A DNA stretch of 20,928 nt, from contig CP070672.1 of the NCBI GenBank assembly GCA_020351895.1, positions 1,842,989 to 1,863,916 on the forward strand, given 5' to 3'. Origin of the DNA: Thermoplasmata archaeon. GTDB lineage: Archaea; Thermoplasmatota; Thermoplasmata; GCA-020350865. Position numbers and translations under genes: made by a program. The notes beneath the pieces are model-generated. The model saw nothing but the letters and a program-made list of their open reading frames with translations. It was not told the origin of the DNA and ran no database searches. Below are positions 12,975-20,871 of this stretch, piece after piece (position 1 is the first letter of the stretch; the number at the start of each line of letters is the position of its first letter).

Positions 12975-13259
12975 ATGCCTAAAGCGATATGGAACAATGT
13001 CGTGATAGCTGAAAGCAATAAATACGAGGAGGTTGAGGGTAATATTTACTTTCCTTCTGAAAGCGTAAAAAAGGAATATCTTAGACCCAGTGACACTCAT
13101 ACAACCTGCTTTTGGAAAGGTGTGGCAAGCTATTATAACATCGAGGTGGAAGGTAAAGTGAATAAAGATGCTGCGTGGTACTACCCCGATCCTAAACCAG
13201 CTGCAATGAATATTAAAGATTATATAGCTTTTTGGAAGGGAGTGAAGGTGGAAATGTAA
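12975..13259 (+). CDS. DUF427 family protein
   Basis: 94-aa protein matching the DUF427 family: MPKAIWNNVVIAES at the start, YFPSESVKKEYLRPSDTHT, then the signature CFWKGVASYYNI and a final YPDPKPAAMNIKDYIAFWKGV. The family is widespread as a single small beta-rich domain, and its function is not established. The start is supported by GGGTGAT before the ATG. It begins 57 bases after the cation-efflux gene, in the same direction; co-transcription is possible, but an AT-rich stretch (12945-12964) could be a separate promoter. Confidence 0.92.
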   Translation: MPKAIWNNVVIAESNKYEEVEGNIYFPSESVKKEYLRPSDTHTTCFWKGVASYYNIEVEGKVNKDAAWYYPDPKPAAMNIKDYIAFWKGVKVEM

Positions 13260-13295
13260 GGGATTACGGTTAAAGGTTCCATAAGGAGGATTGAT

Positions 13296-14282
13296 GTGGC
13301 ATTAAAAAAACCGATTATTGCTGTTGTATTGGTAATAGTAATTTTGATTGTTATCATCACTTATATTTTGATTGGTAACTATAATAATGATTCAAAGGCC
13401 GAACTTAATACAGAACATTCCATCTTATACGCAAGTGGTCAAAATGGTTTTCCAAAGATCGATAATGGGTATATTTACTGGTCCATTTTTGACAATAACT
13501 CTATCTTCCGGTACGACATTGAATCCGAGAATATTCTCGAATATTCACCTGATTCTGAACCAGATTATTCACTGTCAAATATATTTCCGTCAGATGGATA
13601 CATAATTTGTGAATACTTTTATGAACTGGATTTAAACTTTTCGATTATTTATATGATCTATAACATAAAAGACAATATACTTGAGGAATTGCTAGTTGAT
13701 GCATGGGGGATTGCATTTGATTATCCTTATGTGGTCTATCATACCATAGGTATTGAGCATCCGAGTTTATTTTTATTGGATCTGAAGACCAACACAACAG
13801 AATTCATTAATAATGCCTCATGGGGGAAGATATCAGGGGATTACATAGTCTATGTACTTGGGCTCGAAGCACACATCTATCATATCCCAACAAAAGCGGA
13901 CACAATCATTATGAAAAGTGAAGAAACCAATATCGATATTGAAATTACCAAAGATAAATGTTTGATGACGGATACAGAGGATACAGGTCCTGGGGCCACA
14001 ACAGATATTTATATATATCAAATAGGAACAGGGGATTTGGAAAAAGTTGGAACATACAACAATTGGATAATTTACGAGGAATTTGACGGGAGATATTTAT
14101 ACTGGACCAATGGCGGGAGTGATGAAGAAGTAACGGTTATGGATACCGAAACTCAGGTTACAAAGACAATGGCTTCTGGGCAATGGATCGCTCCTTTGGC
14201 ATACGGTTCCTTATCCGCGGAAAACAATATTGTTGTGTGGGCTTCCTATTATGAGATTCATATGGGAAGGATAATTGATTAA
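13296..14282 (+). CDS. Membrane-anchored beta-propeller-like protein
   Basis: 328 aa with a GTG start, supported by AAGGAGG six bases upstream. Residues 5-28 form a single hydrophobic segment after KK, an uncleaved signal-anchor, so the rest is probably outside the cell. The remainder is made of repeated beta units of the kind YIYWSIFDNNSIFRYDIES, PYVVYH...LFLLDLKTN, DYIVYVLGLEAHIYHI, RYLYWTNGG...VMDTET, typical of TolB/WD40-like propellers. No catalytic motif is visible. Binding or scaffold functions at the cell surface are likely, but no ligand can be named. It is followed by two other membrane-anchored proteins in the same direction. Confidence 0.8.
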   Translation: MALKKPIIAVVLVIVILIVIITYILIGNYNNDSKAELNTEHSILYASGQNGFPKIDNGYIYWSIFDNNSIFRYDIESENILEYSPDSEPDYSLSNIFPSDGYIICEYFYELDLNFSIIYMIYNIKDNILEELLVDAWGIAFDYPYVVYHTIGIEHPSLFLLDLKTNTTEFINNASWGKISGDYIVYVLGLEAHIYHIPTKADTIIMKSEETNIDIEITKDKCLMTDTEDTGPGATTDIYIYQIGTGDLEKVGTYNNWIIYEEFDGRYLYWTNGGSDEEVTVMDTETQVTKTMASGQWIAPLAYGSLSAENNIVVWASYYEIHMGRIID

Positions 14283-14360
14283 TTGCCACACTGGCCAATT
14301 TCCCTTAATTACTGGCCTTATGTCCAGGTACATGTTGTCACTTTTGGATACAAATGAAAT

Positions 14361-14370
14361 ATTTATATTA
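14361..14370 (+). promoter_or_regulatory. TATA box for a leaderless small membrane protein gene
   Basis: ATTTATATTA is centred 27 bases before the ATG at 14392, the distance expected between an archaeal TATA box and the transcript start. No ribosome site lies before this ATG, so the message would be leaderless. The gap 14283-14391 holds nothing else clear apart from a weak GGCCA/TGGCC inverted repeat near 14292-14315 that could end the previous transcript. Confidence 0.45.
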
Positions 14371-14391
14371 TGGCGTTTTACTCCTATCAAA

Positions 14392-14607
14392 ATGAAGGAG
14401 GAGATGAATTGGGATCTAGTCCTAGCTATATTACTTTTTATTATGGTACCAGGGATATTGCTCTTTATCATTCTCTATATTTGGTATAAACGAATACGGG
14501 AAGAGGAAAAGATCTCCGATTCTAGGGAAAGATTGGAAATGGAAATTAAAAAAAAGGGTGGATTAATATTCATCTCTTGCAAGCGAAGGGGGGCACATAA
14601 AAGGTAA
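14392..14607 (+). CDS. Small single-helix membrane protein, unknown function
   Basis: 71 aa. One long hydrophobic segment (LVLAILLFIMVPGILLFIILYIW, about residues 8-30) is followed by a charged, strongly basic tail (KRIREEEK...CKRRGAHKR) that should face the cytoplasm. The first ATG (14392) fits a leaderless message from the TATA box at 14361; a second ATG at 14404 also lies in frame, with GGAGGAG too close to it to be a good ribosome site. The family is not recognised. It lies between two larger surface-anchored proteins, which suggests a membrane or envelope role. Confidence 0.6.
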   Translation: MKEEMNWDLVLAILLFIMVPGILLFIILYIWYKRIREEEKISDSRERLEMEIKKKGGLIFISCKRRGAHKR

Positions 14608-14694
14608 AAAGCGCAATCCTTATATTGAAAATGCCCATATGGATTGTAGGGCTTGGCTTTGAAAACCATCCCGAAAATAGGCGAGGTAAGAGGG

Positions 14695-16656
14695 ATGAAT
14701 GAAAGCGAAAAAATAGATAGTCCTACTATCCCTGAGCGTCCTGTAGAAAACCAAAAGAAGTCTGGATCAAGGAAGAAATGGGTAGTTGTTCTAGTGTTGA
14801 TCATCCTGGTTGGAATTTTAGGATTAAGTTACTTTAGGGGCTTTATTGTGGAGGAAGCCGAAGTTCCCACCTGGAAAGTAGGGGATAATTGGATATACAA
14901 TAGTTCATTCCAAGGAGACTTAATAAATGGGACTGATATTGGAATAATTGTAAAGTATGTGAGCAACTTTAAAAATACTAGATTCTATCAAATCGCAGGT
15001 CACATCGATCCCATGTTTGATGACAGATTAATTTCTGCAGATGATCTTAACCCAATAATATTAGAGGATTATGAAAACGGCACCTTCTCTGAGACAGATA
15101 GACCATATGATTTTCCTCTTTACAAAGGCAAAGAATGGGAATTCACAACCTCAAGAAACCATAGTTACAAATATGTTGTTGAATCCGTTGGAGATGTAAT
15201 AGTCCTGGGTGGAACCTATCTCGCATATAAAATTCGCAAGACGGAAGGTAATAAGACCGTGTCAATCACTTATTACTCTCCTAAGGTGAAGAACATAGTG
15301 AAAATGGTTAACTATTATGGTGACTCCGAGAGATTCCGTTTGTATCAACTCAAGTCATTTTCTAACGAACCATTCGAAAGATTGATTGATACCCAGCAAC
15401 TGAACAATAGGTACAATGCAACATTAGAGACATGGGAAGAGAGGTACTCTCCAGTTGATGATTGGATATTACATTATAGAGTGAAATTCACGGAAAATGG
15501 AGAAGATTTTTTGGGATACTTTTCTCCAGAGGATAAATTTCATCTGGATTGGATAATAAACAATACGAATGAAGATGAGACGATACTATGTTGGTGGGAT
15601 TATGGCAATGAGATCAAGGGCTATACAGGAAGAAAGGTGGTAATTGATGGCCCCTCCACAAGGATCGGAACAACATTAGTGAATCCTTGGGATATGGAGA
15701 GTTGGAACAAGGACAGTGATGTGATAAATGTTTCCAGGGCCTTGGTAGGGACCCCAGAAGAGACCATAGAGATTATGAAGCAGTATGATGCCACTTTGAT
15801 ATACCTAAAAAGCAGGGAGCTGGTGTTATCACCAAAAGTAACAGGTATCTTTCCTGTCATTGTTGATGCTGCGCAATGGGATCTTGACCATTATTATGAG
15901 ATATTTATACGCACATCCTCAGGGAAGATTATTAAATCGGATGAATATCAATATGATCCATCCAATGAAATTGTTGAGTATTGGATAGAATTCAAGGATG
16001 CATATTACGGCTCTATGATCTACAGAGCCAGATTCGGGTTCTCCGGGGATGAGATTTCACCTGATAAGACTCTTGAGGGTTTACCAGAAATATCTGAAGA
16101 CCTTCGTCATTATCCAATTATGCCATGCTGGAACCAAGCCAACTTTAAAGTGGTTTTCAGGACGGCTCGGTGGAATCCATATCCGGTTGAGCAATATAAG
16201 AACCACACCGATGCCTGGCAAGTTATGGAGTATTTGGATGCCGTGGATAAGATCGAAGCGGAGGAGGGTATTTCTGATATCAGCGGGCGCTCCAATGTCA
16301 ATTCAGGGAGCATTATATTGAGATATTTTGAAGGGGCGATACTGAGCGGGAAAATCACAGATGTGAACGGGACACCAAGTGTGGGTGTCAACATAACAGT
16401 TACCGATGAATACGGAGTTCCTCATCAAATGGATAAAACAGATGAAAGTGGAAATTACTCTTTGATTGTGCCTTTTGGGAATCTAAAAATCACGATTTCC
16501 CAGGGAGAGGTGGATGGAGCCATGCTAATTGGTGATATCCTATTGGAAAGAAATATGACGGTAGAATTATATCAGGCAACAAGGGAGGAGGTTGATTATG
16601 ATGATGATGGATTTTGGGATTACTACATATTTAGGGATTTTGAGATTCCTAGTTAA
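14695..16656 (+). CDS. Membrane-anchored protein with STT3/AglB-like WWDYG domain, no glycosyltransferase core
   Basis: 653 aa from the ATG at 14695 (GAGGTAAGAGGG just upstream; the frame is open from 14653). One membrane helix at about residues 28-48, then an outside part. Residues about 60-245 are beta-rich and begin VPTWKVGDNWIY. At residues 300-304 lies WWDYG (15592-15606), followed by GNEIKGYTGRKVVIDG and ALVGTPEETIEIMKQYDATLIY, the layout of the soluble domain of oligosaccharyltransferase STT3/AglB. The 11-13 helix catalytic domain is absent. Residues about 547-626 form a carboxypeptidase-regulatory-like beta domain (SGKITDVNGTPSVGVNITV). An EF-hand-like DYDDDGFWD sits near the end. It may bind sequons or glycans without catalysis; function unknown. 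Confidence 0.8.
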   Translation: MNESEKIDSPTIPERPVENQKKSGSRKKWVVVLVLIILVGILGLSYFRGFIVEEAEVPTWKVGDNWIYNSSFQGDLINGTDIGIIVKYVSNFKNTRFYQIAGHIDPMFDDRLISADDLNPIILEDYENGTFSETDRPYDFPLYKGKEWEFTTSRNHSYKYVVESVGDVIVLGGTYLAYKIRKTEGNKTVSITYYSPKVKNIVKMVNYYGDSERFRLYQLKSFSNEPFERLIDTQQLNNRYNATLETWEERYSPVDDWILHYRVKFTENGEDFLGYFSPEDKFHLDWIINNTNEDETILCWWDYGNEIKGYTGRKVVIDGPSTRIGTTLVNPWDMESWNKDSDVINVSRALVGTPEETIEIMKQYDATLIYLKSRELVLSPKVTGIFPVIVDAAQWDLDHYYEIFIRTSSGKIIKSDEYQYDPSNEIVEYWIEFKDAYYGSMIYRARFGFSGDEISPDKTLEGLPEISEDLRHYPIMPCWNQANFKVVFRTARWNPYPVEQYKNHTDAWQVMEYLDAVDKIEAEEGISDISGRSNVNSGSIILRYFEGAILSGKITDVNGTPSVGVNITVTDEYGVPHQMDKTDESGNYSLIVPFGNLKITISQGEVDGAMLIGDILLERNMTVELYQATREEVDYDDDGFWDYYIFRDFEIPS

Positions 16657-16718
16657 AAAAAATTTGGGTATAGATTTTATAGATTCAAATATTACAGTGA
16701 CTCATTGAGGTGAATGAG

Positions 16719-17036
16719 ATGAGCAAAGAACCAGAGGTTATGAAGGTTTCAGAGATGATAGACTACCAGGAGGGCTCCATTGTGAGTAAGACCCTAATCG
16801 ATAAGGGCACGGGAACAGTGACCATGTTCGCCTTTGCCAAGGACCAGGGACTTAGCGAACATACTGCTCCCTTCGATGCCATGGTCAATATAATCGATGG
16901 CGAGGCCGAGATAATTATTACGGGCAAGAAATACGAGGTAAAGGCAGGGGAAATGATAATCATGCCTGCCAATGAGCCACATGCATTGAAAGCCAAAGAA
17001 AGGTTCAAGATGATTTTGACGATGATAAGATCCTGA
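16719..17036 (+). CDS. Small cupin-domain protein
   Basis: 105-aa single-domain cupin. The double-stranded beta-helix core is clear: SEHTAPFDAMVNIIDGEAEIIITGKKYEVKAGEMIIMPANEPHAL. The first motif keeps one His (EHTAP) but has Ala at the second His position, and no Glu at the usual place; the second motif keeps its His (EPHAL). The metal site is therefore reduced, as in a common group of small cupins without known activity. GAGGTG lies six bases before the ATG at 16719; an in-frame GTG at 16710 overlaps that site. It stands alone between the surface genes and the mutase operon. Confidence 0.93.
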   Translation: MSKEPEVMKVSEMIDYQEGSIVSKTLIDKGTGTVTMFAFAKDQGLSEHTAPFDAMVNIIDGEAEIIITGKKYEVKAGEMIIMPANEPHALKAKERFKMILTMIRS

Positions 17037-17076
17037 CGATTTCCCCGGACCTGAATAACCCACCCCTACTTTTCGA

Positions 17077-17093
17077 GGAAAGCTTTGCTTTCC
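17077..17093 (+). terminator. Hairpin after the cupin gene
   Basis: A perfect 7-bp inverted repeat, GGAAAGC and GCTTTCC around a TTT loop, about 40 bases after the cupin stop. It would form a stable RNA hairpin between the cupin transcript and the mutase operon promoter. There is no U-run directly after it, so it may be a processing or protective structure and not a true terminator. Confidence 0.4.
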
Positions 17094-17110
17094 GAGCGGT
17101 AAGATTAATT

Positions 17111-17161
17111 CGAAACATTTACATAGCCACTGATTATTAAGGTTCATGGGTTAAAAAACCC
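17111..17161 (+). promoter_or_regulatory. Mutase operon promoter with operator-like palindrome
   Basis: CGAAAC (17111-17116) resembles an archaeal BRE and ATTTACATA (17117-17125) a TATA box. Initiation is expected near 17147. There, GGGTT and AACCC flank four A bases (17148-17161), a 14-bp palindrome at the transcript start, the usual place for an archaeal repressor site. The leader of about 42 bases then reaches GAGGGGG (17180-17186) before the ATG at 17190. A second TATA-like run (17163-17173) is too close to the start codon to be used with this ribosome site. Confidence 0.5.
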
Positions 17162-17189
17162 GTAAATATAAAAGACATTGAGGGGGAAC

Positions 17190-17588
17190 ATGGCTGAAAA
17201 AAAGATAAGAGTCCTTGTTGCCAAGCCAGGTCTGGATGGACATGATAGAGGCGCCAAGGTCGTGGCAAGGGCATTAAGAGATGCAGGCATGGAAGTTATC
17301 TACGTTGGTTTAAAACAGACACCTGAGCAGATAGTGGAAACAGCCATACAAGAGGATGTGGACGTAATCGGCCTTTCCTGTTTATCCGGCGCCCATACGT
17401 ACCTGTTTCCTAAAGTTATGGAATTGCTTAAAGAAAACGGTGTTGAGGACGTCTTGGTAACCTGCGGCGGGATAATACCTGACGATGATGTGGATATGCT
17501 CAAGAATGCTGGTATTCAGGGTATTTTTGGCCCTGGTTGCTCTACAGAGGATATTGTTGAGTTCATAAAGAAAAATGTAAAAAGATGA
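17190..17588 (+). CDS. mcmA2: B12-binding small subunit of an acyl-CoA mutase
   Basis: 132-aa cobalamin-binding subunit. The DxHxxG motif is D16-G-H18-D-R-G21, with H18 the lower axial ligand of cobalt; GLSCLSGAH and [11 protein letters not shown] complete the Rossmann-like B12 domain. It works with the large subunit at 18581-20260 to rearrange the carbon skeleton of an acyl-CoA. Length and sequence fit the separate small subunits of archaea and of isobutyryl-CoA mutases (IcmB). ATG at 17190 follows GAGGGGG. A G-protein chaperone gene begins 22 bases after its stop, so the three genes form one operon. Confidence 0.97.
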   Translation: MAEKKIRVLVAKPGLDGHDRGAKVVARALRDAGMEVIYVGLKQTPEQIVETAIQEDVDVIGLSCLSGAHTYLFPKVMELLKENGVEDVLVTCGGIIPDDDVDMLKNAGIQGIFGPGCSTEDIVEFIKKNVKR

Positions 17589-17610
17589 TATTGAAAGCCA
17601 GGGTGCTTAA

Positions 17611-18558
17611 ATGAATCTTGCTGAGAGAGTTTTGAAGAAGGATAGAAGAGCCTTGGCAAGGCTGATCACTTTGGTGGAAAACAATTCCAAAGAAGCTTTT
17701 GAGGCACTGCGTAAGCTACATGCACATACAGGTAATGCCCATATTATCGGAATAACGGGTCCTCCGGGAGGAGGTAAAAGCACTATAGTTGACAAATTGG
17801 CCAAGGAGCTCAGAAGTCGGGATAAAACCGTAGGGATAGTGGCCGTGGATCCCACAAGCCCCTTCACAGGCGGTGCCCTCTTGGGAGATCGAATCAGAAT
17901 GTCCGAGTTGAGCACCGATTCCGGGGTATTCATAAGGAGCATGGGCACAAGAGGAGCTCTTGGGGGTGTTGCAAGGGCCACTTCCGATGTAGTCAAACTC
18001 CTTGATGCCTTCGGCAAAGATACCATTTTCATAGAGACCGTGGGAACTGGGCAGGCCGAGGTGGATGTTGTAAAAATAGCCCACACCACCATCATAATTA
18101 CAATGCCCGGCCTTGGTGATGATATACAAACCATAAAAGCCGGGATAATGGAAATCGGCGATATATTCGTTGTGAACAAGGCCGATCGGGAGGGGGCCGA
18201 TAAGAGGGTGATGGAGCTTGAGGCCATGATGGAGCTGGGACAAAAAAGATCCTCATGGCAACCTCCAGTGCTCAAGACCATTGCAAGGGAAGGAGAAGGT
18301 ATCAAGGAATTGCTTGATTTCGCAGAGAAGCATTTTTCTTGGCTTTCCGACTCTGGAACTCTAATGGAAATGGGTCTTGAGAAGAGCAGGGAGGAATTAT
18401 TCCAGATAATAGGGGAAAAAATTGAAAAGGTGGTTATCGATAACGTGGATGATAGAGAAATAGAAGAACTCAGCCAAAAAATTGCTAAAAGGGAAATGGA
18501 TCCATACACAGCTGCAAACGAGTTACTCGGAAGAATCGGATTGGATGAGAAAAGGTGA
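17611..18558 (+). CDS. meaB: MeaB/ArgK-family GTPase chaperone of B12-dependent mutase
   Basis: 315-aa GTPase of the G3E family. P-loop G50-PPGGGKST58, the Mg/base motif VDPTSPFTGGALLGD (79-93), ETVGTGQAEVDV (142-153) for switch II, and NKAD (189-192) for guanine specificity. RGALGG (114-119) matches the switch region that senses the mutase. MeaB loads intact adenosylcobalamin into the mutase and removes damaged cofactor using GTP. The start follows an AGGGTG ribosome site. It lies between the two mutase subunits with 22-base gaps on each side, the arrangement expected for a dedicated chaperone. Confidence 0.97.
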   Translation: MNLAERVLKKDRRALARLITLVENNSKEAFEALRKLHAHTGNAHIIGITGPPGGGKSTIVDKLAKELRSRDKTVGIVAVDPTSPFTGGALLGDRIRMSELSTDSGVFIRSMGTRGALGGVARATSDVVKLLDAFGKDTIFIETVGTGQAEVDVVKIAHTTIIITMPGLGDDIQTIKAGIMEIGDIFVVNKADREGADKRVMELEAMMELGQKRSSWQPPVLKTIAREGEGIKELLDFAEKHFSWLSDSGTLMEMGLEKSREELFQIIGEKIEKVVIDNVDDREIEELSQKIAKREMDPYTAANELLGRIGLDEKR

Positions 18559-18580
18559 TTCAAAGTAAGAGGTCTTCTTC

Positions 18581-20260
18581 ATGGTGGACAAAGAGGATTT
18601 GAGCACATTTACAAGAAAACGCAAGGAGTGGGAGGAGGAAACCCTAAAGAGGCATCTTGATAAGCATCCGGAATGGAAGGAGGATTTCATCACGACTTCA
18701 AGTGTGCCCATAAGGCGCCTATACACACCCGAGGATATCGAGAATTTTGAATATCTTAAGGATCTGAACTTCCCAAGTCAGTATCCATTCACCAGAGGCG
18801 TTCAAACCACCATGTATCGCGGAAGGCTTTGGACCATGAGGATGTTCTCAGGCTTTGGCACTGCGGAAGAGTCGAATAAGCGATACAAATATTTACTGGG
18901 CCACGGTGAGACCGGATTGAGTGTGGCCTTCGACTTTCCTACCCTGTACGGATTCGACACGGATCATCCAATGGCCAAGGGCGAGTTCGGAAAATGCGGT
19001 GTTGCCATATCCTCACTTGCTGACATGGAAATACTGTTTTCAGGGATACCACTCGAAAAAATCACAACCTCCATGACCATCAACGGCCCTGCAGCTATTT
19101 TATGGGCAATGTACATCGTGACTGCAGAAAATCAAGGAGCGTCAAAGGATCAGATAGGCGGCACAATACAAAATGATATCCTGAAAGAATACATTGCACA
19201 AAAATCCTATATTTTCCCTCCTAAACCAAGTATGAGATTGATTGTGGATACTTTCGAATATGGATACAAGCACGTTCCAAAATGGAACACAATCAGCATC
19301 TCGGGATACCATATCCGTGAGGCAGGCTCCACTGCCGTGCAGGAATTGGCATTCACACTGGCCGACGGCCTGGCCTATGTTGAGGAGGCCATGAACAGAG
19401 GGCTTGATGTGGATGACTTCGCTCCCAGGCTGAGCTTCTTCTTTAATGCGCATAATGATCTTTTTGAGGAGATCGCCAAGTACAGGGCAGCGAGAAGAAT
19501 CTGGGCAAGGGAGATGAAAGAGCGTTTCAAAGCCAAAAATCCAAGATCATTGTGGCTGCGCTTCCACACTCAAACTGCTGGGTGTGCCCTCACTGCACAG
19601 CAGCCCGAGAACAACATTGTGAGGGTGGCGATCCAGGCCTTGGCTGCGGTTTTGGGTGGAACGCAATCGCTTCACACGAATTCCATGGATGAAGCCTTGG
19701 CATTGCCCTCTGAGAAGGCCGTGAGAGTGGCCCTCAGAACACAGCAGATTCTGGCCCATGAAAGCGGCGTGGCAAATACAATCGATCCCTTGGGCGGGAG
19801 CTATTTTATTGAAGCTCTCACGAATCAGATGGAGGAGGATTGCTACAAGTATTTTGACAAAATAGATGCCTTGGGCGGGGTGATTCCTGCAATCGAAAGG
19901 GGATTCTTCCAAAGGGAGATAGCAAATGCCGCATATCAGTACCAAAAAGAGATCGAAAAGAAAGAAAGAACAATTGTGGGAATAAACGATTACATTCTGG
20001 ATGAGCCCCTGAGAATAGAACTCCTTAAGATGGATCCCGAGGGTGAGAAAAGGCAAATATCCAGGCTAAAAGAGTTGCGAGAAAAAAGGGACAACAAGAA
20101 GGCAAGCCAACTTATGGAGACACTGAGAAGCAAGGCTGATGGTACTGAAAATCTCATGCCCTACATTATAGATTGCGTAAGAGCATATTGCACATTGGGT
20201 GAGATAACCGGGGTGTTTAGGGAGGTATTCGGGGAGTACAAGGAGGAGCCTATATATTGA
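18581..20260 (+). CDS. mcmA1: Acyl-CoA mutase large subunit with isobutyryl-CoA mutase-type active site
   Basis: 559-aa TIM-barrel subunit of a B12-dependent acyl-CoA mutase, without the B12 domain, which is the separate small subunit. Conserved CoA-contact residues: T77, M78, R82, T85, R87 and S114 (GLSVAFDFP), Q197 (TIQNDI) and the [11 protein letters not shown] segment. Numbering happens to match the Propionibacterium methylmalonyl-CoA mutase in this part. At the two specificity positions it has F89 (codon TTC at 18845) where methylmalonyl-CoA mutases have Tyr, and Q207 (CAA at 19199) where they have Arg. Isobutyryl-CoA mutase has exactly Phe and Gln. Position 116 is Ala, unlike the Asp of 2-hydroxyisobutyryl-CoA mutase. 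GAGG precedes the ATG. Probable reaction: isobutyryl-CoA to butyryl-CoA, linking valine breakdown with straight-chain acids. Confidence 0.95.
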   Translation: MVDKEDLSTFTRKRKEWEEETLKRHLDKHPEWKEDFITTSSVPIRRLYTPEDIENFEYLKDLNFPSQYPFTRGVQTTMYRGRLWTMRMFSGFGTAEESNKRYKYLLGHGETGLSVAFDFPTLYGFDTDHPMAKGEFGKCGVAISSLADMEILFSGIPLEKITTSMTINGPAAILWAMYIVTAENQGASKDQIGGTIQNDILKEYIAQKSYIFPPKPSMRLIVDTFEYGYKHVPKWNTISISGYHIREAGSTAVQELAFTLADGLAYVEEAMNRGLDVDDFAPRLSFFFNAHNDLFEEIAKYRAARRIWAREMKERFKAKNPRSLWLRFHTQTAGCALTAQQPENNIVRVAIQALAAVLGGTQSLHTNSMDEALALPSEKAVRVALRTQQILAHESGVANTIDPLGGSYFIEALTNQMEEDCYKYFDKIDALGGVIPAIERGFFQREIANAAYQYQKEIEKKERTIVGINDYILDEPLRIELLKMDPEGEKRQISRLKELREKRDNKKASQLMETLRSKADGTENLMPYIIDCVRAYCTLGEITGVFREVFGEYKEEPIY

Positions 20261-20271
20261 GAAAAGCGACG

Positions 20272-20294
20272 TTCTTGAATATTAAAAGCAAGAA
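20272..20294 (+). terminator. Weak hairpin at the end of the mutase operon
   Basis: TTCTTG (20272-20277) and CAAGAA (20289-20294) form a 6-bp stem with an 11-base AT-rich loop, 12 bases after the mutase stop, followed soon by a T-run (CTTTTTA). It lies between convergent genes, so it may end the operon. The stem is short. Confidence 0.3.
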
Positions 20295-20307
20295 TGAGCT
20301 TGACTTT

Positions 20308-20871
20308 TTACATTACACTTCCTTGCTTTCTCCATGAGGTCTCGAACTTGCAAAACTTGTCTCCGCGACTTATGCATTTTACCTCTTCAACCTTTGCGCC
20401 CTTCAGATTACAAACTGCCGAAATTATCCCTTCTAGAAAACCGCACATACGTTTGCAGTACAAGGGATTGACAGGATAATCACAAAGATAAAAGGATGCA
20501 CTGAAATCGCTTGATTTGCGGACTTCGACATGTCCGAATTCGTTGAATCGTAACCAGTGTTTTTTCATCAAATTAAATATGGTAATTGGATCCGCTTTTT
20601 TCTTGAGAGATTCGAAAATTGTCAGGGTTTTCGCCCTGTCAAAACCAATACGTGATATTATTGTCGAATCGTTATGCTCGAAATTCGTGTTGACTACCTC
20701 AAGAAGTTGGATATACATTTCAAATGGATACATTTTATCTGGATAGATATTCTTCATATCTGAACCGAGATCGTGAACAATCCAATTCAATCCCTCAATA
20801 CCTTTTTTCTTTTTAATAAAATCCAAAACATGTAAAAGATTATCCCCCGAAATGAGAAACTCATCATCCAT
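20308..20871 (-). CDS. V4R-like sensor domain protein
   Basis: 187 aa from the ATG at 20871; an ATG at 20880 is equally possible, and no ribosome site precedes either. AT-rich TATA-like sequence (TATAAAATATT near 20908-20918) lies upstream. The C-terminal half resembles 4-vinyl reductase (V4R)-like small-molecule-binding domains: C139-x-x-x-C143-GFLEGIISAVC, then VEEVKC166-x-x-x-GDKFC174-KFE, the typical closing pattern. There are six cysteines, C130, C139, C143, C154, C166 and C174, which might bind a metal or a redox ligand. The N-terminal half (helical, residues 1-110) has no motif I recognise. No output domain is present, so it may act with a partner. It converges with the mutase operon. 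Confidence 0.75.
   Translation of the reverse strand: MDDEFLISGDNLLHVLDFIKKKKGIEGLNWIVHDLGSDMKNIYPDKMYPFEMYIQLLEVVNTNFEHNDSTIISRIGFDRAKTLTIFESLKKKADPITIFNLMKKHWLRFNEFGHVEVRKSSDFSASFYLCDYPVNPLYCKRMCGFLEGIISAVCNLKGAKVEEVKCISRGDKFCKFETSWRKQGSVM

Noticed and set aside
17163..17173. TATA box TAAATATAAAA as the main mutase promoter
   Set aside because: It is only about 22 bases before the start codon, so transcription would begin inside the gene and skip the strong GAGGGGG site; the BRE/TATA at 17111-17125 fits better.
17607..18563. Long open frame (318 codons) on the minus strand, antisense to the MeaB gene
   Set aside because: It covers the GTPase gene almost exactly and its translation is low-complexity Ser/Pro/Ile-rich with no motif; it is a shadow of a well-conserved gene.
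18581..20260. Plain methylmalonyl-CoA mutase assignment
   Set aside because: The family is right, but both specificity residues are those of isobutyryl-CoA mutase.
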